Shown here: piece after piece, positions 26,345 to 36,152 of the stretch | Layout: each line of letters starts with the position of its first letter | Position numbering within the stretch: position 1 is the stretch's first letter | Assembly (NCBI RefSeq): GCF_003432485.1 | Contig: NZ_QVNQ01000001.1 | Span: forward strand, 62,001 to 126,000 | Length of the DNA: 64,000 nt | Source: Actinomadura spongiicola | GTDB lineage: Bacteria > Actinomycetota > Actinomycetes > Streptosporangiales > Streptosporangiaceae | Direction of reading: 5' to 3' | Program-made: the position numbers and the translations under genes | Notes under the pieces: model-generated | Databases searched by the model: none | Told to the model about the DNA's origin: nothing | Seen by the model: only the letters and a program-made list of their open reading frames with translations

Positions 26345-28258
26345 ATGTCCTTCGCTGAGCACATCGCGCCGATCTTCCGCGCGGCCATGGAGCTCCTGCG
26401 GGACGAGGGGCGCCCGCTGAAGCCCGCCGAGGTGCGAGAAGCGGTCGCAGCGCGGGTCACCATCGATCCAGAACATGAGGAACCCAACGCGCACGGGCAG
26501 ATTCGCTGGCATGCACAGCTGGGCTTCCGTACCGGGGAGGCGGCGTCAATCGGTTGGATGACCAAGAGAAACGGTTGGGCGATCACTGAATCCGGGATCC
26601 AGGCCCTCAAGGACTTTCCGGGGGACGAACTCTATCGAGAGTTGGGGCGCCAATACCGGGCCCGGCGCCAAGCTAACGAGACCAGGACCTATGTCGATCC
26701 TCGCTGGAAGCGTGTGCGTGAGGCGCTGGCCCAGGTGACGCCCGGATCTTGGACGACCTACGGAGACCTCGCCGATCTGGTGGGCATGGCAGCCCAGTCG
26801 GTGGGTGGTTTTATGGCCGAGTCGGGGGCGCAGGGTGCCCACCGGGTTCTACAGGCTAGCGGCAAGATCTCGCCAGGATTCCGCTGGCCGGATCCGGAGC
26901 GGACCGACGACCCCCGGGACGTCCTGCAGCAAGAGGGACTCAAGTTCGACGACGCCGGCCGCGCGGATCGCACAAAGCGGATCACCGCTGACGACTTCCG
27001 AAAGATGTTCCCGGCCGCGAAGGTGCCCGCACCTCTCCCTGATATCGAAGAGGAATCCGAAGCTTCGGCCCCGTTCGACCAGTTCCAGCAGAACATCAGC
27101 TATGCACGCCAACTTATCCAGGGAGGGCAGAATCTGGAACATCTAAAGGTTGGCGCCTTCGATGTCACCGACCTTTACCGAGCGGCCTGGAGCCAGGCCG
27201 TCGCCGCGATCGATCACTGGGTCACCCGGGAGATCGTCGATCGAGGCGTCGTTCTCGCGATGCGTCCCGGCGCACCACGGCCTGCCAAGTTCGACAAGCT
27301 GACCATGCCCGTGGCGCTCTTCGAGAAGATCCACCACCACTCCGAGCCCCTGGCCGAGGTGTTCCGGGCCCACCTGGAGCGGGAGTTCGAGTACAAGACG
27401 TTCCAGAGCCCTGAGAAGATACAAGAGGGGTTCGCGCACGTCAGCGAAGTCAAGCTCTGGGTGAAGGTGGCGGAGATCCTTACGGATCAGGATCCAAGAT
27501 CTCCGGTGACCTCCGATGAGGTCCGGGCAAGGATGCGAGAGATCGCAAGACGCAGGAACAACATCGCCCACACCGCTGATCACAACCCCGATCAACCCGA
27601 CCAGAAACTGCCGATCACCGCCGATGAGGCGGAAGAGACGATCGCCTGGCTCGAGTCGATCGCGCTCGCCATCCAGCAGGCTCTCGGTGACCCCGCACCG
27701 CCGACGATCGATTACAACTCCGCACCGGTGGAAGCAGGCACTTTGGGGCCTGCGCCGACCGCCCCCGGCGAACGCCGGGATGACACACCGCATGCGAAGC
27801 CCGGGTGGGACGAGGAAAGCCTCCTCCAAGCCATCAACCGATACTGCCCCGGCAAGGTCGCGCATACGCTACTAGCGGTGTACAGGCACGCTGAACGGCA
27901 TGCAGCGTTCCGTGGTTACCATTACGGCGAAGGTGAGTATCCATCCGTCACGGCCCGATTCAGCGTCGGCACTGACGAGGCGGCGACCTGGAGCATCTAC
28001 ATCGGCGTCACGAAATCCATACTATCGATCAACTTTGCCGAACTGCGGGACCATGGCGTCTCTTCCCAAACACTCCATCACCTCGCAGGTAACCTGTCGC
28101 AACTTCCTGGTTGGACAGACATTCCTCAGCAATTGAAGAGAGCTGACTACGGCGCACGTGTCTCGATCGAGTCCGCTGCGCTGGCTGCGCCCAACACAAC
28201 AAATGTCGTTATCGAGGCGTTCAACGCCCTTCTGGTGTCAATGAGTGACCGATCGTAA
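26345..28258 (+). CDS. Mrr-N-like / ATL / HEPN fusion protein
   Basis: A 637-residue protein with an uncommon architecture. Residues 1-95 look like the winged helix of Mrr-type restriction proteins. Residues 121-181 match the DNA-binding domain of O6-alkylguanine methyltransferase (TPGSWTTYGDLADLVG), but the active PCHR reads GAHR, so the acceptor cysteine is gone, as in alkyltransferase-like (ATL) proteins. Residues 250-440 are helical and contain RRRNNIAH (402-409), the Rx4H motif of HEPN ribonucleases. The tail resembles a DUF of unknown role. A damage- or base-reading module linked to an RNase is the natural reading. It follows the operon after 274 bp on the same strand. Confidence 0.8.
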   Translation: MSFAEHIAPIFRAAMELLRDEGRPLKPAEVREAVAARVTIDPEHEEPNAHGQIRWHAQLGFRTGEAASIGWMTKRNGWAITESGIQALKDFPGDELYRELGRQYRARRQANETRTYVDPRWKRVREALAQVTPGSWTTYGDLADLVGMAAQSVGGFMAESGAQGAHRVLQASGKISPGFRWPDPERTDDPRDVLQQEGLKFDDAGRADRTKRITADDFRKMFPAAKVPAPLPDIEEESEASAPFDQFQQNISYARQLIQGGQNLEHLKVGAFDVTDLYRAAWSQAVAAIDHWVTREIVDRGVVLAMRPGAPRPAKFDKLTMPVALFEKIHHHSEPLAEVFRAHLEREFEYKTFQSPEKIQEGFAHVSEVKLWVKVAEILTDQDPRSPVTSDEVRARMREIARRRNNIAHTADHNPDQPDQKLPITADEAEETIAWLESIALAIQQALGDPAPPTIDYNSAPVEAGTLGPAPTAPGERRDDTPHAKPGWDEESLLQAINRYCPGKVAHTLLAVYRHAERHAAFRGYHYGEGEYPSVTARFSVGTDEAATWSIYIGVTKSILSINFAELRDHGVSSQTLHHLAGNLSQLPGWTDIPQQLKRADYGARVSIESAALAAPNTTNVVIEAFNALLVSMSDRS

Positions 28259-28836
28259 GCGAAGACCGTGGCCTGGTTGTCGACAATCCCGGGCTAGGAA
28301 TTCTCGCGGCGCGTCCTATCGGAATCCTCGCTGGGGCCGCTGCACCAGTCCCGGTTTTGAAACGAGGACCTGCCCCGAAACCGCGCAAGGCAGCAGGGCC
28401 GACGAGATCGACAAACGCGCCTTCGCGTAGGGAAGGGCGCCAGGGTGCAGGTGGCCGGAGCGGGAGGCGCGAGTGGCGATCGCATGGATGAGTGTCGTGG
28501 GGCTCTACGGGTCTACGCGAGCGCGATGCGCCGATCGGGTCGGGCGCTGAGCAGGAGATCGTCGTCGCGAAGGCGCCGGCTGGTCAGGTGGGCGAGCCGA
28601 AGTGGCCGGTGCGGTTGGTGGAGGCCGTGAGGACGGTGGTGGGAGGCATCGCCGTTTCACCGAAACCGACATATGCCTACAGGTGGGCATAGATTTATCG
28701 CTATGAGAAAACCCAAACAGCGTGCTTCATGTGCGTTGCGGCCGTAGCCTCCTACTGTTCTCGCATCGGGCGGGGCTGACCGCCCGCCTCACCGGAACCC
28801 GCGCGACCGTCCTCCGGCTTCGCGCCCCAAGGAGAG
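28259..28836. other. Gap with no confirmed gene
   Basis: About 580 bp. A 66-codon frame at 28492-28692 on the plus strand has no family likeness and no clear ribosome-binding site. AT-rich sequence near 28680-28710 could hold a promoter for the small membrane protein and methylase genes. No RNA gene is seen. Confidence 0.4.
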
Positions 28837-29031
28837 ATGGAGCCGCAGATGGAGCGAGTACTCATCGTGGTCGTGGTGATCCTCGTGGCGCTGATCGCGG
28901 CGCTGCTGGCCGCATTCCTGAAGTGGCTGGACGGTGGTCGGGTCATCGGGTCCATCGCGGCCGGGGCCGCTGCTTTCGCCGCCGCAGTCCCGGTGGTCGT
29001 CCTGCTCATGAAAACGGGCGGGATCGCGTGA
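28837..29031 (+). CDS. Small membrane protein
   Basis: A 64-residue protein with two hydrophobic helices: VLIVVVVILVALIAALLAAF, and a second one over GSIAAGAAAFAAAVPVVVLL. A short basic and acidic linker joins them. ATG 28837 has AAGGAGAG immediately upstream; ATG 28849 has better spacing to that site and is an alternative. It lies 42 bp before the methylase gene. Small two-helix proteins accompany some defence systems as membrane effectors, but nothing in the sequence proves that here. Confidence 0.6.
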   Translation: MEPQMERVLIVVVVILVALIAALLAAFLKWLDGGRVIGSIAAGAAAFAAAVPVVVLLMKTGGIA

Positions 29032-29073
29032 GCAAGGACGCGGGAACGGCTGGCCCGGTCGCCAGGAGTGGAA

Positions 29074-30438
29074 ATGCCGTCTGAAATCCGAATGCCCGTG
29101 CGTGACCTGGGTGGGGTTCTGGGCTTCCATGAAGCCTGTCACGTCGTGGCCGGACTCATAAGTCTGAGGGCTCAGGCGCGAAACAATCCGCACGGTGACC
29201 AGTATTCCTTGTGGAACTGGCTCCTGGATAAAACGGATAAGCCCCAGCGGCAGATGGGGCTTTCAGTACGAGAATGCTTGCTCCGGTACCAAGACGAGGA
29301 GGGGCGCGGATTCGTGTCGCGTCTTCCTCCAACGGCCGACGACACGCTACGTCGCCTGGTCAAGGCGATCCACCGAGCCGACCATCTCATTGAGTGCCTT
29401 GACCAGTGCTTTCAGGACCTGTCCGAAGCGAACGCGAAAAGCGGAGATTACTTCACCCGCAACGACGTCGTGCGGTTGATGGTGGCAGCGGCGGATCCTC
29501 AGGAAGGCCAGCGAGTGCTTGATCCGGTGTGCGGTTCAGCCGGATTGCTCATCGGCGCCGATCGCCACGTGTCCGAGCGCACGGGCCGGCCATCGAATCT
29601 CAAGCTGATCGGTCAGGACGTCCACCCCTCCGCGCTCCATGTGGCGCGGATGAACCTAACCGTCCGCGGCATCCACGCGCGGCTTTCCGAGCCGGTGGAC
29701 AGTCTCGCGCGGCCTGCCGAGTCCTCATATGACATCGTCCTAGCCAATCCGCCGTTCAACGGCCCGTGGCGTGCCGACCCGCGCACGGACGATCCGAGGT
29801 GGTCCGACGAGGCGGCGCCCCCTCAAGACAATGCGAACCTGGCGTGGGTCCTCCACATCGTCCACGCGCTCGCTCCTCGAGGTAGAGCGGCGATCCTGAT
29901 GGCGGAGGGGGCCGCGACGGGGGCACGACAGGTGGAGCAGCGAGTGCGCGGACGGCTCGTCCAGGAGGATGTCGTCGAGAGTGTGGTTGCACTGCCACCG
30001 GGCCTCTTCGCCCACAGCCGTGCCCCCTGCTGTCTGTGGCTTCTCAACACCGACAAAGGTCCCCGTGATGAGTGGGGCAGCAGTGACCGTCGCGGCAAGG
30101 TCCTTTTCATCAACGCGCGGAAGGCGTACGAACAGGCGCCGAGGCGCAAGCGTCGCCTCAGCCCGGAAGGGGTCGAGCAGGTGGTGCGGACACTCGGGGC
30201 GTGGCGAGAGGTGGATGGGCAATACCGTGACGAGGCCGGTCAGTGCCGTTCCGTCACCGCCGAGGAGATCGCCGATCAGCGATACGACCTGCAGCCGCCG
30301 AGGTACACCGATGAGCCCGGCATCGACGAGACCCTGGAACAGCGGCGGATCGACGAGCTTGCTGCCGAACTCCGGGAGAAGTTCGAGGAGTCGCGCGCCC
30401 TGGAGGCCGACCTGCTTCAAGTCTTGGACGAACTGTGA
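29074..30438 (+). CDS. hsdM: N-6 adenine DNA methylase, type I (HsdM-like)
   Basis: A 454-residue protein. The SAM-binding motif VLDPVCGSAGLLIGA and catalytic NPPFN are intact, and GDYFTRNDVVRLMVA marks the typical HsdM entry to the methylase domain. ATG 29074 has AGGAG six bases upstream, better than GTG 29068. The stop overlaps the start of the specificity gene. It should methylate adenine in a sequence set by HsdS. No HsdR translocase-nuclease gene is present in the island, so this is either a solitary modification pair or serves another effector. Confidence 0.92.
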   Translation: MPSEIRMPVRDLGGVLGFHEACHVVAGLISLRAQARNNPHGDQYSLWNWLLDKTDKPQRQMGLSVRECLLRYQDEEGRGFVSRLPPTADDTLRRLVKAIHRADHLIECLDQCFQDLSEANAKSGDYFTRNDVVRLMVAAADPQEGQRVLDPVCGSAGLLIGADRHVSERTGRPSNLKLIGQDVHPSALHVARMNLTVRGIHARLSEPVDSLARPAESSYDIVLANPPFNGPWRADPRTDDPRWSDEAAPPQDNANLAWVLHIVHALAPRGRAAILMAEGAATGARQVEQRVRGRLVQEDVVESVVALPPGLFAHSRAPCCLWLLNTDKGPRDEWGSSDRRGKVLFINARKAYEQAPRRKRRLSPEGVEQVVRTLGAWREVDGQYRDEAGQCRSVTAEEIADQRYDLQPPRYTDEPGIDETLEQRRIDELAAELREKFEESRALEADLLQVLDEL

Positions 30439-31592
30439 TGCGCGCACTCGATGGTGAGGGCTGGCAGCGCAAAACGGTGGAGGAGGTAGCGGACCGGAAG
30501 GTCACCTACGGGCTTCCGGAACACGAGCTCCCCAGCGGCCGGGGGGTGATCAGAGCCGGTGACGTCCGCGACGGCCGCCTCTGGGCGTCCCCCCCGGACC
30601 CTGCCACACCGCTGGACGGCAGGGACAGCCGTGCCATCCTCGCCGAGGGCGACCTGGTCGTGGTACTCGTCCGCCGGGTGGGTGACGCGGCGCTGATCGA
30701 CTGGCGCCATTCCGGCTGTGTGACGACGCGCTCGGTCGGCATTCTCCGCGCACGCGACCACCACATCACCCGCTGGCTGAAGATTTGGTTCCAGACGCCG
30801 GTTGCCCGCGCGTGGTTCGACCGGCATGTGTCGGCGCATGTCGAGCCGACCTTGAGCCTCGACCGGCTGAGGGCGATGGAGGTGGTCGTCCCTCCTCCCG
30901 GACAAATCGCGACCCTCAGCCGACTTGTCGAGTTGATCCAGGACAAGAGGGATCTGAACCTGCGGATCGCCGCGGACACCGTCGCCTTGGCCGATGCTCA
31001 TCACGCCATGCTGACGCGACGGCAGCGACAATCATGGACGCCTTCTACATTCGGTGCCATCACTTCGATCATGACCGGGCGGCCAGGCCCATCCCAGGCC
31101 GCCGTGAGCGGTGTCGCGACTTGCCGGATAGCGCCGGCCGACGTTCTGCGTGCGGATCCGCCTTACATCGAGGGAGGACGGGAAACGCGTGCCGAGCCGG
31201 GGGACGTCTGCGATCCGGGAACCGTACTGGTCGCCTCACGACCTGAGGGGGCCCGCGCAGCACTGACCTGGTCGCGGACCACCCCCGGTCGGGGAGTACT
31301 CGCGGTGCGCCCGTCCGATCCCTCAGACTGCTGGTGGCTGCTGCACGAGCTGCGTTCCAGAAGTGAGGAGCTTCCTAAGATCGCGCAAGGTCGGCAGGCA
31401 AGGGAGATAAGCCGACGCGCGTTCTCGCGGTTGGAGCTGCAATGGCCCGGCCCGGAGGTTCGCGGGCGGTTCCAGGAAGTGGTCGAACCCCTTCACGACA
31501 GAGCCCGCGCGGCCCTTGAGGAGAATCGGCTGCTGGAGGAATTGCTCGATCGGGTGCTGCGGGACGTGTCCTCGATCGCAGCACGCATCTGA
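30438..31592 (+). CDS. hsdS: Type I specificity subunit (HsdS-like)
   Basis: A 384-residue protein with two target-recognition halves joined by helices. The first half begins WQRKTVEEVADRKVTYGL and ends with PPPGQIATLSRLVELIQDKR, the spacer-helix pattern of HsdS; the second ends RALEENRLLEELLDRVL. Sequence likeness to HsdS is weak outside these helices, as expected for recognition domains. ATG 30438 overlaps the HsdM stop by one base; GTG 30435 is also possible. It should direct HsdM to a bipartite DNA site. Confidence 0.82.
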   Translation: MRALDGEGWQRKTVEEVADRKVTYGLPEHELPSGRGVIRAGDVRDGRLWASPPDPATPLDGRDSRAILAEGDLVVVLVRRVGDAALIDWRHSGCVTTRSVGILRARDHHITRWLKIWFQTPVARAWFDRHVSAHVEPTLSLDRLRAMEVVVPPPGQIATLSRLVELIQDKRDLNLRIAADTVALADAHHAMLTRRQRQSWTPSTFGAITSIMTGRPGPSQAAVSGVATCRIAPADVLRADPPYIEGGRETRAEPGDVCDPGTVLVASRPEGARAALTWSRTTPGRGVLAVRPSDPSDCWWLLHELRSRSEELPKIAQGRQAREISRRAFSRLELQWPGPEVRGRFQEVVEPLHDRARAALEENRLLEELLDRVLRDVSSIAARI

Positions 31593-31608
31593 CGCCATCG
31601 CCTTCGGA

Positions 31609-31630
31609 CCGTCCCTCCCGGAGGGGACGG
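31609..31630 (+). terminator. Hairpin after hsdS
   Basis: CCGTCCC pairs with GGGACGG around TCCCGGAG, a strong GC stem 16 bases after the hsdS stop. It is placed to end the methylase operon. No T-run follows. Confidence 0.55.
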
Positions 31631-31705
31631 GCTGCGGACTCCCGTCGCCTCAGGTGACATGATGCCAGGGGACGCCGGGAGCTCTGTCAACGGCGGCCGA
31701 ATTCA

Positions 31706-33448
31706 GGCTCTGGCACACATTCCGTGAGGCGGGCGGTCGGGTAGGTCACGGTTCGGGGGTTCTGGCCGGTAGCCGGCTTCTTGATCACGAGCATCTGCGG
31801 GGTGTCGATCAAGGAGTTGCTGGCGGTCTTGTTCCCTCATCTGGGCCGTGTGCGTGTTGACCAGGTGTTTCGCTCTTGTGCGACGGTGCGTGTCCGAGCC
31901 AGAACCGAAACCGTCGAGGCGGAGTGTCCCGGCTGCGGAACGCGCTCACGTCGACGGCACAGCCACTATGAGCGGCGGCTGTCCGATACCGCCGTCGGCG
32001 GTCAGGAACTGCTGATCCACCTGCGGGTTCCCAGGTTCTTGTGCCGCAACGACGCCTGCTCCAAGCAGACGTTCGCTGAGCAGGTCCCGGGCCTGACCAT
32101 CCGCTACGGCCGACGGAGCGCGGGGGCATCCAAGGCGTTGCACGCGATCGCGCTGGCGCTGGGCGGCCGCGCCGGTGCCCGCCTCGCGCACCGCCTGACA
32201 CCTGCAGTGAGCCGGATGACGCTGATCAGGCTGATCCGCCGGATCCCCGAACCAGCTGTCCAGGCCGGTCCGCGAGTGCTCGGGGTGGACGACTTCGCGT
32301 TGCGGGCGGGGGCACACCTACGGCACGGTCCTCATCGACCTGGTGACCGGCCGTCCCATTGATGTGCTGACCGACCGGGCGGCCGACACGCTCGCCGCCT
32401 GGCTGAAGAACCACCCGGGAGTCGAGATCATCTGCCTGACCGTGCCGGCGGTTATGCCGACGGCGCCTCCCGCGGGGCCCCGGACGCCATCCAGGTCGCC
32501 GATCGCTGGCACATGTGGCGCAACCTGGGCGATGCCGTCGAACGCACCGTTGCCAGGCACCGCGATCACCTGCGCAACCTGCCGCTGAACGCCGCCCCGG
32601 GGACCTGGCGGCCGCGCCGATGCCAGCTCCCACCCCGCCAGATCCCGCGCCGCTTCCCGTTCTGCGCACCGGACCGTTCGCCGACCAGATCCGGCAGCGG
32701 CACGCCGCCGTTCACGATCTCCTCGCGCGGTCATGACCTGCGCAGCATCGCAAGACTCTCGGCGTGGCGCGCAACACCGTCCGCAAGTTCGCCCGGGCCG
32801 CCTCATCCGAGGAATTTCTGGTCAACACCGGGACCGGCCACCGCCCGAGACTTCTTGATGACCACGCCTCTTACCTGCTTCGGCGGTGGAACGAGGGCTG
32901 CACCAACGCCGCGCAGCTGAGCCGGGAACTGCGTGAACGCGGGCACCCGGTCGAGAGCCGGGCGGTCCGTGACTACGTGCGCGGCTGGCGCTCGACAGTC
33001 CCGGCCACACAACCCGACCCGCCCGGCCCACGGTTCGCAAAGCCACCGGCTGGCTCCTACGCAACCCGGCACGTCTGACCGCAGACGAGCACCACCAGCT
33101 CGACGCCCTGACCCGGGCAAGCCCGCCGTTGGCCGCGCTGCGGCGGCACGTCGCCGCGTTCGCGGTGATAATACTCGACCGCCAAGGCCACCGGCTGGAG
33201 TCCTGGATGAACGCCGTCCAAGCCGATGACCTGCCCGAACTCCACTCCTTCGTCACCGGTCTACGCCGCGACTTCGACGCCGCACGAGCAGGCCTGACCA
33301 TGCACCACAGTTCCGGCCCCAGTCGAAGGCCACGTGAACCGGATCAAGATGATCGAACGTCAGATGTACGGCCGGGCCAACCGAGATCTCCTCCGCAAGC
33401 GCATCCTGCTCGCCGACTGAGACCGATCACGGAATGTGTGCCAGAGCC
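31706..33448 (+). mobile_element. Decayed ISL3-type insertion sequence with intact ends
   Basis: A 1743-bp element bounded by perfect 22-bp inverted repeats, 31706-31727 (GGCTCTGGCACACATTCC...) and 33427-33448. The transposase between them is ISL3-type but broken by several frameshifts. ISL3 elements normally make an 8-bp target duplication, yet the flanks differ (CGAATTCA on the left, AGTATTGG on the right). The right end abuts the middle of an integrase gene whose first half is missing. This fits a deletion between the IS and its neighbourhood rather than simple insertion. Confidence 0.85.
31781..33420 (+). pseudogene. ISL3-family transposase, multiply frameshifted
   Basis: The first frame (31781 to about 32310) gives the N-terminal zinc-binding part (VEAECPGCGTRSRRRHSHYE, CRNDAC) and reaches [12 protein letters not shown], the first DDE aspartate region. 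The protein then continues in other frames: [27 protein letters not shown] and [29 protein letters not shown], and finally MIERQMYGRANRDLLRKR at about 33348-33415, containing the last acidic region. At least four frameshifts are needed to join them, so no active transposase can be made. Confidence 0.88.
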
Positions 33449-34365
33449 AGTATTGGAACTGCCCCGGATCAAGGGTAGGCGGGTCAAACCGTACGTCTGG
33501 ACCGCCGAGCGCGTCCAGCGCTGGCAGGAGACCGGCAAAGCGCCGGGCCCGGTGATGGTCTGGACGCCCGCACAGACCGGCGCCTTCCTCGACTTCGCCG
33601 TCGACGAGCGCCTGTACGCCCTCTTCCACCTGGTCGCCTTCCGCGGTCTGCGACGAGCCGAAGTCGCGGGGCTGTCCTGGCAGGACACCGACCTGACGGA
33701 GGCCGGGACGATCACCATCAGGGAAACGCTCCCCGACGAGTACGACGACACCAAGTCGGAGGCCGGTGAACGAACCGTCGCCCTGGACGCGACGACCATC
33801 TCGGTGCTGCGGTCATGGCGCGAAAGGCAACGAAAGGAGCGCCTCGCCGCCGGAGCCGACATCTGGGTCGACTCGGGCCGTGTAGTCACCCGAGAGGACG
33901 GCAAGCCCGTCCGTCCCCAGTGGATCTCCACACGGTTCGACGACCTCATCGACAAGCATGGACGCGTCCGCCGGAGGCATTTCGAGGAGGGCTGGGCGCC
34001 AGACCGAATCGCTCGGCAGCACCGAGTCAGCGAAAGGGCCGTTCGAGGGGCGATCCAAGGCGTCCCGCTGCCGCCGATCCGCTTCCACGACCTGCGGCAT
34101 GGAGCGGCCACGCTGGCGCTGCTCGGCAAGGTCCACATAAAGGTGATCAGCGAGACGCTGAGGCACTCGCGCCACTCGTTCACCGCCGACACCTACACCT
34201 CCGTCCTGCCGGAGGTGTTGAGAGACGACTGCCGAGGCTGTCGCAGCCGTCGTCCCACGCATGTCCGCCGACGACATGACGGACGAGCAGGCGACGCCCT
34301 CCATCCCACCCAACGTGGTCTCGCTGGCGGACCGGCGCAAGAGCCGAACCGAACACGCAGGGTAG
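33449..34365 (+). pseudogene. Tyrosine integrase, 5'-truncated and frameshifted
   Basis: The catalytic half of a phage-type integrase, starting abruptly at the IS end with LPRIKGRRVKPYVWTAERVQ. It keeps RGLRRAEVAGL, HDLRHGAATL and TADTYTSV (R, HxxR and Y), but LGHSR has become LRHSR. The core-binding and arm-binding domains are missing. A frameshift at about 34225 moves the tail (EAVAAVVPRMSADDMTD...) into another frame that ends at 34365. It is clearly related to the intact integrase at 41709. It lies just left of a tRNA-Ser 3' end copy, exactly as the intact one does. Confidence 0.9.
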
Positions 34366-34480
34366 TCGTCCCGGGTGATCCACTTCGGGGCTCTGACCTG
34401 GGCTCGGTGACGCCACCGCGACATCTCGTGCTCACCACGTGCTATCCAGGGCCAACAAAGCGGACATCCCGGAACGCGAC

Positions 34481-34520
34481 AGGGACTTCGTCCAAGATCT
34501 CGATCTCGGGCGAAGTCCCT
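34481..34520. repeat. 10-bp inverted repeat next to the left attachment copy
   Basis: AGGGACTTCG (34481-34490) and CGAAGTCCCT (34511-34520) flank a 20-base loop. It lies between the integrase pseudogene and the att copy. It could be a terminator for the integrase or an arm-type recombination site. Confidence 0.5.
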
Positions 34521-34531
34521 GGTCAGAGAGG

Positions 34532-34587
34532 CGGAGGATCGGGGATTTGAACCCCGGATGGGCGTGAACCCAAACCGCATTAGCAGT
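34532..34587. repeat. Attachment-site copy (3' part of tRNA-Ser)
   Basis: 56 bp matching 43261-43316 within the tRNA-Ser(GCT) gene at all but one position (G for A in GGGCGTGAACC). It covers the sequence from the anticodon loop to the 3' end. The ten bases before it (GGTCAGAGAG) are also shared. Together the copies mark the two ends of an integrated element. Confidence 0.92.
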
Positions 34588-34875
34588 CCCAAACGTGGCC
34601 TGAAAGCGCGTCCGGACTCGTGATCTTCCGTCCAGTCTTCGCAGGTAACCGCACTGGCACGCGTCCAACCTGTCTGACTGGTCCGCTCTGATCGTGTCGC
34701 GTTCGGACCCACGATGGACCCACACAGCAGCGCCCCGCCCTTCCTCTGGGCGGGGCGCTGCGGCACGTCGTCGTCGAGGACAGGGCCCGGGCTGGGACGT
34801 GGTCGTATGCTCTGACGCATCGAGGCCCCGCGCCGTAGCCTGGAGTTTGCGAAGCTTCAGGAAGGGCGGGGCCTC

Positions 34876-36072
34876 ATGTCCGACGATACCGCCGAAACGG
34901 TCGGCAGGCGCGTAGCGCGGGCGCGCAAGAAGCGTGACCTTACCCAGCTCGGTCTAGCGCAGCGCGCGAGCTACTCGCGGTCCCACGTCTCACAGGTGGA
35001 GGCCGGCCACAAGGTGGCCACTCCCGCGTTCGTCGCGGCGGTAGCTGCGGCGCTCGGCGTGGACCCCGCCGAGATCTACGGGCAGCCGTTCCGCGCCCGG
35101 GGCCACGATGATCAGGTGCATTCCGCGCTACCCGAATTGCGGCGCGTGCTCGTGTATGTGGACGTCGGCCCTGAGTTGGCGGGCCCGCCCCGGTCTCTGG
35201 ACGTGTTGGCGGCCGAAGTCGCGACAGCGCGGCGGCTGATACACAAGGCCCAGTTGACCAAGCTTGCGCGACGCTTGCCCGCAGTTCTTGAGGAACTCAC
35301 CTACTGGGCGCATGAGACGAACGATCCCCGGGCGTGGTTGCTGCTGAGTCGCGCATTCGGCCACGGCGTCAGTCTCACTCGGCGGTTGGGCTACAGCGGG
35401 GATGCCCTGGCGCTGCTCGAACGTGGCGCCGATGCCGCACGTCGATCCGGAGACCCGAACCTCCCCCACCTGGTGACGTTGGCGCGGGCTCTGCTCTCGA
35501 TGGGCATGAACCAGTACCAGCCTGCCCTTACCTCGCTCGACCAGGCTCGGGCCGACATCGCCCCAGACCGGCCCGACGCGGACGAGGTTGCGGGCGCGCT
35601 CGATCTACGCGCGGCCATCATCGCCGCGCGCTCGTCTCGCGGTAGCAACAGCGAGAGCGGACGAGCGTGGGACTACTTCGGCCGGGCTGACGAGCGGATC
35701 AAGCAGGGCCGCGGGAGGCCGGTTCACGGGCTGGAGTTCACCGCGGCCAATGTCGCCGTCCACGGGGCCGCGGTCGCCGCTGAACTCGGCGACCTCGACG
35801 AAGCCGCGCGCCGTGACCGCGACATCGGCGACCGGACGCTGTCTGCGCTTCCTCCGGAGCGGCGGACGCATCATGAGATCGACATGGCGCGCGTGCTGAT
35901 CGAGCTGGGCGACTACGGCAAGGCGGAAAGCCGCATCGAGAGCGCCGACCGCATCGCACCGCAGATGGTCACCTTCCACCCCACGGCGCGCGCTGTGGTG
36001 GCTCATCTGGTGGACGTTCGGCGGACACTGCCTGAATCGCTGCGGCGCCTTCACCTACGCATGAGCGCGTAG
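34876..36072 (+). CDS. XRE regulator with TPR-like C-terminus
   Basis: A 398-residue protein. Residues 8-62 are a Cro/C1 helix-turn-helix (LTQLGLAQRASYSRSHVSQV). The remaining 320 residues are helical repeats of TPR type (LARALLSMGMNQYQPALTSLD, ARVLIELGDYGKAESRI). The layout resembles quorum-type or signal-responsive regulators common in Streptomyces integrative elements. GGGCGGGG lies just upstream of ATG 34876. It is the first gene inside the left att and transcribes into the small genes that follow, so it probably controls the element's left operon. Confidence 0.88.
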   Translation: MSDDTAETVGRRVARARKKRDLTQLGLAQRASYSRSHVSQVEAGHKVATPAFVAAVAAALGVDPAEIYGQPFRARGHDDQVHSALPELRRVLVYVDVGPELAGPPRSLDVLAAEVATARRLIHKAQLTKLARRLPAVLEELTYWAHETNDPRAWLLLSRAFGHGVSLTRRLGYSGDALALLERGADAARRSGDPNLPHLVTLARALLSMGMNQYQPALTSLDQARADIAPDRPDADEVAGALDLRAAIIAARSSRGSNSESGRAWDYFGRADERIKQGRGRPVHGLEFTAANVAVHGAAVAAELGDLDEAARRDRDIGDRTLSALPPERRTHHEIDMARVLIELGDYGKAESRIESADRIAPQMVTFHPTARAVVAHLVDVRRTLPESLRRLHLRMSA

Positions 36073-36152
36073 CCGCCAGCGGCACGGGCCGCAACCGCCC
36101 CGTGCCCCAAGATGGGGCATTGCTCGGAACAGTCCGGGCGATGGTGTGTCGC

